A DNA stretch of 64,000 nt from positions 36,473,428 through 36,537,427 of the forward strand of contig CM060073.1 of assembly GCA_030533445.1 (NCBI GenBank), in the 5' to 3' direction. The stretch's first letter is position 1. Every line of letters begins with the position of its first letter. The DNA is from Cyprinodon diabolis. Taxonomy: Eukaryota > Chordata > Actinopteri > Cyprinodontiformes > Cyprinodontidae. The position numbers and the translations under genes are program-made. The notes beneath the pieces were generated by a model. The model did not search any database. It was not told where the DNA came from and was given only the letters and a program-made list of their open reading frames with translations. This document shows, in pieces, positions 35,901-47,900 of the stretch.

Positions 35901-38900
35901 AACCCGATAATCATAATTATCATAGACTGCTCATTTTATTTAAAGATGCAAACTTATAAATTCATCAGGCCATCCAATAACGGCCACCGTCACTACATTT
36001 TACACAAAAATACTGTTTTTAATGAAGTACATTTTATCCCACCTTGATGTATTACCTTAAAAAATGCATTGTGAAAAATCATCTTTATTCTAGTGCGTAA
36101 ATGATCAGAATATGTAGCTGTACAAGTGTTTTCCAGATACCATGTTGAACATTAAAAAATAATTAGACATATAAGGGTAAACTCTCTGATTCTACTGAAG
36201 GTCCCTTTCTAGATGTGCCAGTCAGCTTTCTGCACAAAATATTGTTTGTTGAGGACTCAAAAATTGAAATAATTGTTTGAAAGTAGCATCAGATACACCT
36301 CTTGTTATTGTAGTCACTGGAGAATGTGCCTACGAGGATTGTCGTGTTTAAAGTTTTTTGTTATGTGTTCCTGTCTTTGTTTTTCTATGGACAGACAGTG
36401 TCTGAAACAAAGAATGCTTGATTGAAACTGTTCTTTCCCCATTGTGTCCTTCCGTCTTTTTCTCCTTTCATTCTTGTGTCATTCTTCTCTTTCTCTTTGT
36501 GAACGTCCTTTATTCTTTAACCCAATCTTAGTATTTCTCTTTTGTCTATTCATCCACCATTCCTTCCTTCTAGTTTTTCTGGGTTCTATAGTTAAAGATG
36601 GCCTGCCATAGAAATATCAGCCATAATAAATTTATTTTAAACTTGAGCCATTTATTAGGTGAAATTGGCACTAAAACATGCAAAGGATTCATGTGCATTA
36701 TTTGCACATAATATGCATCTGTCTTAAAATCATTGTAAGGTGTCAGTACAACTATAAAGAAGGCCTTTGGTTCTTAAAATGTTGCCAAGATGTATGTAAA
36801 AACAGTGTTTAATCCAAGAAAGCTTCTCCAAAATACAGATACCACTTTACTAATAGAAAACTACATGCATGTTTGCCCTTTTAGGATAATAGCATTAAAG
36901 GTCTTAAAGTCATCACTGTGTGACTGTTTAAGCTTTTGCACTCCAATTGCTGACTCATAGAAAGTTTATCTGAATAAAAACACAAAATATAATAAGAAAA
37001 CTACACCTCTTGTCCATTTTTGGAGAGCTGTTGCTCCTCTTCGTCATTTTCTTCCTCTTCTGTGGATCTGTAGCAGTCAGGAGACTCAGACATCCTGCCG
37101 TCTGTGTTAGTTGGACTCAAAGAGCTCACTGATGCAAAATAGAAAGGAAACTATTCAGAACAGTTCAACTAGGGATGGAAACTGGAAGAAAATGAAAAAG
37201 AATGCGAGAACCTGTGTAATTTTCCTCCTGGGTGCAATCACCATTTGTCATCCCATTGGTTGATGGGAGAATGTTGACATTTTTGACATCTTGGCAAACT
37301 GGTTCAAGGTCTATAACAATGACATAAAATGGATCAGAATATAACTGCAGATATTTGAAATGATTCAGAATGTTGGGAAACAAACACTACCTGTTTCTGC
37401 TTCATCTTCTTCTTCCTCTGATAGCTCAGTAGGAGTCTGGTTGATTCCTGAATGAATGTTCTCTTCTTCGTCTTTCTCTGCCTTCTCTTCAACCTGGGGC
37501 GTCTCTGCTGGCTGTACCAGGGATGAAGGATCAGTTTTATGTTTTGATCCCACTGACGCCTCCTCATCCCTGTCAAGTTCCTTCTTATCCTCCATCTCCT
37601 GCTGATCCTCCTTACTCTCCTCCTCCTGCTTCTCTTTATTTTCCACTTCTTCAAGTTCCCCATCCATACCCTCTTCTTCAAACTCTTTATCCTTGTCCAC
37701 CTCCTTTTTCTCCTCCTCCTCATCTCTTGTCACATCTTGCATTTCTTCTTTATCTACCTGATCCATTTCAATCCCAGTTGGTTCATTAGTGACAGATTCC
37801 ACCTCTGGTTTTGTTTCAGGTTCATCTCTCTGCTCCTCCTCCTCCTCCTGTAGATCCTCTTCCTCATCTGCTTCCACCAGTACAGCTTGTACTTTGAAGC
37901 CAGAGTCTGAGACCAGCTTGTTTACGAGACATGGTGTGTTGAATTCTGTTAATTGGAACAATTATACAATTATAAATAAAAGGGGGCATTAAATGACTAT
38001 TTGTTAATTAGAGTACTGCTGTGTCTGTGGTAGGGAGTTTGTTATGCCTCAAATTAAGTTGCAATTTCATAACCATTTTACACTGCCTTGCAAAAATATA
38101 CATTTTTGATGTGTTATCACACTACAACTGCAATTTTCAATGTTTGTAATTAGTACTTTAAGTGAGAGGCCATGAATAATTAAGATGGAATGAAATAATA
38201 ACTGGTGTGCACCCTTTTTATATTTCTGAAGAGTGCGGCCTTATATTCAACCCCTTTTAATCTGATATCTAATAAAATCCACAGCAACAAATTGTCTTTA
38301 AAGGTCACGTTTTTAGTAAATATTGCCTAGCTCGTTCGTTATTGTGATCTCAGCATAATGCTCCAATGCTCTATGAGGGCATTCAGAGACTATTGGTTGA
38401 ACACGGAATAATAAAGGCTAAGGATAATAAAAGGCCAGTTGAGTATAAGAGGAATAAATGTAAATTTGTGATAGGTTGTAAAAGAAAAAATCCCTTGCTT
38501 TGAAAGCATCATTTTATTTATGATTTTAAAAATGAAAGGGTGTGGTGCAGCTAAAAACCTAATTGATAAGGGCTGAATAAGGGTAGCATTAAATAGAAGC
38601 TAAAGGAGAAGAAGAATACAATTGCTGAAAGCCACAGGAAGTGCTAGCTAAAGTTAAACACAGGGTTATATTGTTTTCCATAACTGTGTAACCCTGAACA
38701 TACCATCCCCATTGTGAAACAGGGGAGTGGCAGCACTATGCTGTGGGAAAGCTTCCTTACGCATGAACAGGGAACCTAGTTTAAGCATCCAGTTGTGACA
38801 TGTTAAGATGTAGAAAAGTGAAACTCAAGAATACTGTCAAATATATGTTCTAACATACATAAATTCTCTGATGGACTTAAATTGGAGAAAACAATGTAAT

Positions 38901-41900
38901 CCTTACCTGTGTTCAGCAGAAGAGGGTATGTTAGAACCTGTGAAGGTTCATGCTGATCTGCATCGGTTGTATTCATTAAATCTGAGGGTGGCACAGACTC
39001 CGAAAGGAACTGAGGGAGGTTTTCATTTATTGAACTGGGAGACAAAGACTTTAGTAGGCTAGGGGAAGCTGGAGGCGCAGAAGGTTCTGTTGGTTCTGAA
39101 GCTTCCAGTTCAGCTGCAGCCTTAACTCGGTCGCTACTTCGTGGAACACTGGGCAAAGCCGAAACTGGGGGAGCAGATCGAACTGGGGATGTTGGTGGCG
39201 TCATGGGGCTTCTGGGCTTCTGTGGTAAGGTGACCGGTTGAAAATCTGGGGTTCTGGGGGGAGACATGGCCCGGAAAACTGGGGACGGAGGAGCTCTTGA
39301 GAAGGGGGAGACCAGTGGAGACGTGTGCGGAGAACATCCTGCACTGTCTTCTGCTTTTGAAAAGATAAATGCTGTATCCGTCAGACTGCGTTGGTACCGT
39401 CTGAATGGTTTTCCTGCAGAGAAACAGCACTGTTATCTTTTCCAAAAATAACTTAAGTTGGACATGCAAGATCACAACATTCTGATGCGTGAAAGATTAT
39501 TGGGTTTTATAAAGGATTTCTGGCTTAAGGAAAAAAAAAAAAGCTTCCATGTACCACTGCGGGATGATCCAGGACTGGTGGGGCTCTGCGATGACGAAGA
39601 TGACAGTTGTCTGAAGAACTCTCTGGGATTCATGGAGCGCTGTGACACTAATGCTGCTGCTTCCTATAGGTCAAAATACACAACAAGAAGTATACAGTGC
39701 TGAGCGATAAGAAAAAGTCCAAGCCTTCTTAGAACAAAGATGGCTTCCAATCAACGTTAGTCACCAAGGAGATACAGTATTTAACAAATAATCATCTTGT
39801 AGGAATAACTTACAGCAGCTTTCTCTATGGATTCACTTCTTCTAAGACGAGCCCTCATAACTTCTTCGTGTTCCCTTTGCTGCTGTTCCTGATAGTCAGA
39901 AAAGTAGAGGATTTACGATGATAGATTTGTCTGCAACACTTAAAAGCTTTTTGGCTACTCTGTTTTTTATCCACTGCATATTAACAGCAATATCTGCCAG
40001 AACATTTAAAGGTTTTCATTTAAACTTCTTGGGAAATTATTTTCCCTTAAATCAGACTTCAGTGTTTCCTTTATCAGTATTTTATGTCAAATGTAAAACT
40101 TTACACCATTTCCTTGCAATAATAACATATACAACATTTACTTTCAAGTATTATCTGACATGAAAAACATTTTGTAGAAAAAACATTTTTAACATACCCA
40201 TCTTAATTTCTCCTTTTTCCGCATCTCCTCTTCTTCTTCCCTCTGTTTTCGTCTATCAAGATATTTTAAATAAAAAAGCCTCTGAGAAAATAAAGTTCAC
40301 AGGGATCTTATATACAGGATTCTTTCAATATTTAAACTGCAGCTTATTATACAAGTACATTTTAAGAAACTAGGATAGTGTTCAAAAGTTTTTAAAAATT
40401 TCAGAAACTCATATATCATTTTGATTCATTAAACAGAGTTGAATATTTTATACCTTTATTTCTAGAGATTTTGAATACTATGGCTTACAGTTAAGGAAAA
40501 CCCCCAAATCATTGTCTCAGAAAATGAGACTATATATGACAAAAATATAAAATAAAACAAAATTGTATGCTGATGGAAAATGGGTTCCTTCTGATACAGT
40601 CAATACTTGTTTAGGCCTTCTGTTGAATTAAGTATTGCATCAATGCATCATGACATGGAGGTGATAAGGGTGGGCACCCCTAAATTTTAACGCAAGCCCA
40701 GGTTGCGTGGATAGAACCCTTTAGGTCATCTGCTTTGTTGGGTCTGGAGTCCTCACAGCTTGACAGGTACGTTTTCTGGAGTATAAAGCCCAGTATAACA
40801 CCTTTCACAGACATAGGGGTCACCAAGTGCTTCACAAAATTACAATATAACTAAACTACATATACAGTCACAAAAGACATGGTCATAAAACAACCCTTAA
40901 TCTACTTGAATAAAAATGCTTTCTTAAATGAATAGGTTTTCAGTTCACTCTTAAAAACAAAATTAAGTAAGTGCAAGGAAAGATTTTGGTGTTTTTGGCA
41001 GGGTGGGCAGGAGCCAAGTCCTTCTGAAAGATCAAGTAAGCATCTGCATAAAGCTTATCAGGAAGCATGAACTGCTCCAAAGCATCCATTTCCACAAAGA
41101 ATAATAATATGCTGACTGGACTAACTAGGATGCTTATGACGCTTATAACTTTACAAGAAGCTCTCTGAAAATCACCTTTCACTGGCCTCACCCTGTTATA
41201 AAGGTTGCACATTCTTCATTGTGGCTATATTTTTTTTTTCTAAACATAGTAATCATAGTTTTGCAATAAAGTCCATTACCTGTTCTGTTTTAAGAGCATT
41301 GTGAGCAGATTGGTCTTAACATGGGCCACTGGCACAGCTCTGCAACAAGCACTGCAGCTCTGCTTTCTTTGCATTAAGGATATGCTCCTGTGACTTTTGA
41401 TCCCTGTCCAGGAGGTTATGTTTTTAGGAGAGTTTGTTTGTGTTTGTCCCTCTGCCTATTTAAAGGATAACTTGAAAAGTTACAGACAGGTTTTTTATAA
41501 ATTTTTTTAACAATCCATTACATTTTGATGATGATAAACAGGTGTTTTTTTTATAGGATTCTTTAATATTATGAGATAGTGATTTATGGAGGAGACAAGC
41601 AGTCCCCCCTGAACCAGAGGATGGCAGCAGCAGTTTCAGCAATGGGTAAATGTCACAATATAAGGCAGAATTTGCTGCTTGCTGGAGGCCTGCGCTCTCT
41701 GAGTGATTTTCTTGTTTGTAATTTGACCCATTTAAATGCGGGACACTGTTTTGATGTGTGGGACAACACAACTGAAGTCGACATAGATTCTGTGCCTCAC
41801 TACTGTTCCTCCAGACACAGTTTTTTAACTAAAATGTAAACTTAATTTTGATCTGAACTGAGGACTGATAATAATCGAGCAAGAGTCCAGTTGTTTCTCT

Positions 41901-44900
41901 CATTAGCCAATTTTTCTAATGGTACAGTATCTCAGGTTGCAGACTGGCACTCACAAATGAGACACTTGAGGTTTGAAGTTGTAACAATCCATTTGAGTTT
42001 CACTTTCTAAATGAGTGATAAGAACATTGAACTTTTGCACAATAATCTAATTTTCTGAGATGCACTTGTATATCAAGGGTTCCCTTGTCACTGTTTTACT
42101 TGAAAATTCACACGCTTTTACAACTGCTGCTTTTACCCTGTGTGAATTCAATGCAAAACTAGTTCTTATAAGGAGCACAGCATTGCATGTAGTATTCACA
42201 CCTTTGCTCCTCAATCATCTGAAGTTTTTCATTCATTTTTCTGTCTCTCTCTTCTGCATCCCTTCGCTCCTTTAGAATCCTCTCTCTTTCAAGGCGACGT
42301 CTCTCCTCTGCAGCCCTTCTTTTTTCCTCCTCTTTACGCTCTTCCTCTTCACGCTGGAAAAACACAAACAATAACAAAACAACATGCATTTCAGCACATA
42401 TTAGCACAACATATTTAGATTTTCTGTTTTATACATTTTCTTTGCTGTATTGTATTAAATCAAAATAGCATGTTTGCATGTATTTGGACCTACTTCTGCA
42501 CATGCCCAGAAGGAGTCTCTGTTAATTAGTCTCATTTCCATTGCAGCATTGGTTTTTCTGTAGTTTGTTCCCTGAAACAAGAAAGAAGATGATACCAAAA
42601 TAATGAGTATGACACCTAAAAAGATTTGGTTTCATGTAACAGGCAAGCTGGAAGCAAAATTGAAGGCTTCCCCCCAGTCTCAAACTGTTTCATTTCTTAA
42701 ATGAGATGCTGTGTCTCCATCTAATGGAAAGATGAGGCACTGCAGGAAACTCACCACAATTTCCTCCTTGTCAGTAGACCTGGAACTTCTCCTCACCCAC
42801 TGCATGGGAGCTTGAGTCTGAGCCTTGCTCAGCTCAGCTCTCACCCTCTCCTCTGTCACATCCTCCGACTTTTCTGCACTAATAAAAGCATGTGCTTCCT
42901 GAAACATAGAGGGCAAAGAATAAAAACAAAATGATTGAAGTAAGACAGATGTTAATTACATTAAATTCTAACATGCTGCTCTGCAGTCCCTCTGTTCACA
43001 CACTCACAGATGAAATGCTATCGTACACAAGCCTTGTGGAGTGTCACTCATATTACTTCTAACACTGAGTTATGAAAACTTGGAGCCAAACAGTTGTGCA
43101 ACCCCTTCAGCTGTAAAGACTGAGAGAGAAAAGACCAGCAAAGACTGAAGCGTGAGAACAAAAATGCATGCCTGGGCTATGGATTGCAAATAGTGAAAGA
43201 AAGGAAATTAGAAGTCTAGGGGCCAGAAATATTGAGAAAATATTCAAGGAAGCAATACATCGGAACAGAAAATGTAAATGTACATCTTTTTTGCAGGGTA
43301 TTTTGAGTTGTTTTTTTTTTTATAATTGTATTGATTGACTACATTTTGGCAATGACAAATACACTTTAGGTAGATCTGGATTTATTTATCACCAACGCAC
43401 TCCTTCTAGCTCAGCATTTTTTGTATAACTAATAAACTAGTTCCCTGTTTAATACCACTAGCTGCAACCATTTAGTGCTGTTTCACAGCTTGAATTATGT
43501 TGCCTTCAAATTAAGGTCATCTACTAGACAGGATGATACTAAAGATTTTTGGAAAATAGTATGTTTATAATTTTTTATGATCAAACTTAAAGGTATAGTT
43601 GAGGATGTTCCTTTTCCGGTTGGATCATCAAAAGTGGTCCTGCTAATTGTTTATAATTCTGGTGATATGTTTGCCATTTTCACTTACCGGTGGTGAGTCT
43701 GACATGGTAGAAAAATTGCCTTCTTTGGGAAAGTAAGCTTGTATGACCGATTCAAACAGAAACTTTTAAACAGACTGTGCATGAGGAGAAATGGGCTCAT
43801 GCATGCTCTTGCACATGTTTAATAAGTATTCTCTATCGGGAGCTGGTACACATTTTTTTTTTTGTCAGGTATTCGTGAAAATCCCCCACTAAACCTTTAA
43901 GAGAGAAAAAATTAATGATTAATTAGATTTGGTAGGAAAAAAATAAGGATATATTTTTAAGACATTTTACCCAGCCCTAAATTATATCACATTATTGACC
44001 ATGTGAAGGCAGCCTACATTTGATTTTTCTTTTTTTTTTTTTTTTTTATACAACCTAGAACACTTAGTAGGAGCATCTTATTTTAACTGTCTAATTTTCA
44101 GCCCAGAGCTGGATCCTTTAAGGATATTTGAAAAAAAGAAGACTAAAGGGCTGAAACAAAACCTATTGACGGACCAATACTGAGAGCATTTAGATGTTTC
44201 AACATCATGTCTTTGTTTTCATGCGGGAATCTGAGTGTGCATAGGACTTTAGAATAATTTTTGCTGAGAGCATAATTCCAGGCTTGTTCACGAGGGCGAT
44301 GCCTGCCAACCTCCTACAGGAGCACAGCTTTATCTGACTGACAACTCTGACACTGAACAGAGCTTTCAGTGTGCCTCATAATAAGCTTCACTATAGCGTG
44401 CAATCCATATCAATCTTTCTGTCAATGCAAACTGCGCAGCTTTGGCACATGGACCAGACAAGGAGTCCACAGAGCTGACAGGGAGAAAAAGGACGGTCCA
44501 AAAATGTTCAGCAACAGATCCAGATTCCTTTGTGCCAGGGATGAATTTTGATATTTGCCAGGAAAAAAAAACAATAGAGTTTTTGACCAAAAACTGACAA
44601 CTTGCTCTGTATTATATTTACAGTAATTCAGTAAGCGAACGACCTGATATGTAAGGATTATCAATCAGACAAAACACATTAACTTGCATATTTGTGATAC
44701 TGATGCTGTGCTGGATACATGAAACCTTTGTAGTGGCCATGAATAAATATCTAAATTAAGACTAATGTGATACCTTTAAACTGTAGCTCTTTAAAAGTAA
44801 AGAGCAGTTTTAACCGTACCACCTATCAGCATCTGCTGTTAACATCATGTCATTAAATTGCTTTCTTTGCAACTGTTCTGAAGTACTGGACAATATGAAT

Positions 44901-47900
44901 GGAATTAAATGTACTAAGTATAATTACTAAGTATAAATGTACTAAGTATAATAGTGCAAGTATAATTAAAATCAAATGAGGATCTAGTTAAATCTAACTA
45001 GTATGTTTCAAAGGTATAGTATTCCATTCACTCATTAAAACAGGCTTAGGGTGGAATAAGCGAGGCCACCATTACGCTTTAGTGGATTAACTCTAAAAAC
45101 CATTCTTGTGGCAGGAAACTACAAATCATTTCTGAAAAGAAAATGCCATTCCAACTTAATTTATCATATATATAAGTTAAAAATAAATTCATTAAGTTGG
45201 GGAAAATTTCTAATTTAGATACTTTTTACCAATTCAAGCAATTAATTTAACTTGGAGCAGTATTTTCTTAATAGAGAGTACAAATTATGCAAAAAAATTT
45301 AAAAGACAATCCATTTATCTAGTATATAGTGAATGTATGATGTATTAAAGTAAAAGATGAAACAAACACTATACCAGGGATTTTTGTATCAAAATTTAGA
45401 GCTATGTATTCTTCACATTCACATGTATTCTAATTCACAATCAAGTGTTACTTTGCGAAAATATACTAAAATCTGTGGTTGAAATATGTAAATAATTTTG
45501 CAAACTAATATACATTTAATTATAGCATATAGTTTTTACTTTTTAAATCCAACTCCCCAATCCTGTTTACTTACCATCTAATATTTCATGAAGGCTCAAG
45601 CATAAAACCTAATTTATCCATGTTTTCTTAGCCAAAATCCTAAAGCAATTTATATCCCTGCCCTCCATTCAGATTTAGTTTTCATAAGCCAATGCCACTT
45701 CAGACTTCAGCTTGTAACAGAACCAAGTCAGCAGCTGCAGACTCGCCACAACAAAACCTACTTAGTGCCAGCTCAGACATGCAGCACAGATTGCCAGAAA
45801 GCCTAACTAAGGTTTACAAAAAAGAGGGATGAAAAAAGAGGAAAAGTACTCAAGTTAAATAAATGGAACAAAAACACAAAGAAGTGGCTGACAAGAGTCT
45901 AAGAAATAATCTTTCAGCCTTTAATTATATCATTAATCAGTGTGTGTTATGAAGTCTATCCAAAAGGTTTAGCTTGCATGTCACTGAAAGGCCAGGAGGG
46001 AATTTAGTCTCAAAGCAGATCTTTTTAAAGAGACAATGTCATGCTGTATGAAACATACATATCATCTTCTCATCAAAATATTCCACTACAGCCATAGATT
46101 CTCATACATTACTAAGCCACCTCTCTAGCCTATGCATTACTTTGTAAGCACATGTGAGATTTTTCATTAACTATGTTGACAATTATTAGTACTGACCCAT
46201 TAAGAGCCAGCATGACACTAAAAGTATGTATTATGTATATGTCAAGTGTCTGCAAAGTTGCAAAGTCTGAGACCCCAAATAATGTGATTTTTCCAGAACA
46301 TTAGAATTGAAAATCACTCATTAATTCTAGCCTCCACTTCTTTCACTTAGTAACATTTCAGTGAGTCCAAATAAGGCATGACATTATGACAACCTAATGT
46401 GATGATCCACTATTTAATGCCAAAACAGGCCTGACTCATCATGGCACGGACTCCGTTAGACACCTGAAGAGGTGCTGTGGTATCTTGCACCAATATGTAA
46501 GCAGCATTTGCATCAAGTCCTGTAAGTCCTGCATGTGGGTTATATCCCACAGATAGTGGTTTGAACTGAGAGTTGGTGAATCAAACTTTTCATATACCAT
46601 TTTTGGTTTTTGTAGTCTGGAATAGTATTCAGATAGGGGGTTTGTGTTATATTAACAACTACTTCATGTGTGTTAATAAACTGGAGTCCTGATGGCTGAA
46701 TCCAGCCCATTAAGGCAATTTAGTCAGCTCTTACGATTCTGAAAAGGCATATTATGTCATAAAGTAGAGACTTGAATTAGATGATGTCAAGCCAAGTCAC
46801 TCAGAGTTTAGGAAGGATCAGGTAAGTTTAGAATGTATGCATTTTAGTGTGTTGACATTTATATATGTTAATACTACCAAATGCAGTGGTTCAATGTAAG
46901 ATTTTTGTGGGAATTTGTTTTAGCATATTAATCACACATGTTCTTAGAAACTCACAATGATTTGCTGCAGTTTCATTCTGTCTTTAACAAAAAATGGTAA
47001 AGTGTTAAAAATAAATTATTAAACTAAGTTTATTAATTTCTTGCAGTTTTTACATCAGATGATTGATATTTGGTTGAGTGGTTAATGTTTGTTTTAGAGC
47101 TGAAACACTCTGGTTAAGGGTGGAGATAGAATGGACGGTTTAAATAATTGTCAATTATAAGATATTGATTAATTGCTAAATGGGGTATAGAGACTCAAAA
47201 ACATGCCAATAGCAGACAGAACAACCCAATTAGAGCAGTAAATATACCAAGATTGTAAAAAAATATATATTTAGTTTAGTTTAAACAATATACAAAATAT
47301 TCCGTAAAAGTTTAAAAAACAATCCACTGGACTTCTGTCAATTTGCTTTATCCTCCTCAAGTGGAAATTTTTTTATTTCTCTTGGTTTAATTGCTTAAAA
47401 AGTCTTCTTTAAGGACCCTTTGGCTATTCAATTATTAATCGAAAAAAAATAATCGACAGATTAATCGATTTGCAAATATTTGTTGGTTGCATCCCTAGTT
47501 TGCTTTCTAACCAGAAATGAATGAGACTAATGTTCTAATAACAGAGATGTATGCTTGATGTTGATGTGGCTTAATATAAAGATGAGTTTTACACCCTTAA
47601 ATGGCAGGACCTATGGATTTCCAAGTAAAACACTGCCTAAACTATCACACTCTAGCAGTTCACCATATTCTACATGATGTTAACCCCCTCAAAAATCAGA
47701 CATCATTTAGACATTGGTGTTTTACACTAAATCTGGTCGGTCTGTCATAGTGTTGATTTAGTACAGAAATAGGTGTTGAATTTTGGCTTTGTTTGGTCAT
47801 GCTGATTTTGTCCAACCTAGTCCAATAATAGATGTTGAAAGGATGTTACGAACTGGGTTTTCAACGTCCTCTTTTTTTTTTCTTTTTTTTTTTAATGATC

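Larger units (their letters stand above)
33113..37006 (-). other. 3.9-kb intron before the SH3 exons
   Basis: The last long intron of the drebrin-like gene. Apart from the hAT element (34778-35158) and the LINE tail with GGAT repeat (35525-35673) it has only AT-rich sequence, with A/T runs near 33140-33160, 33580-33592 and 34254-34271. Confidence 0.8.

Noticed and set aside
37523..37992. Plus-strand Pro/Ser-rich frames
   Set aside because: They are the opposite strand of the Glu-rich acidic exon of the drebrin-like gene. That exon has splice sites, phase and homology; these frames do not.
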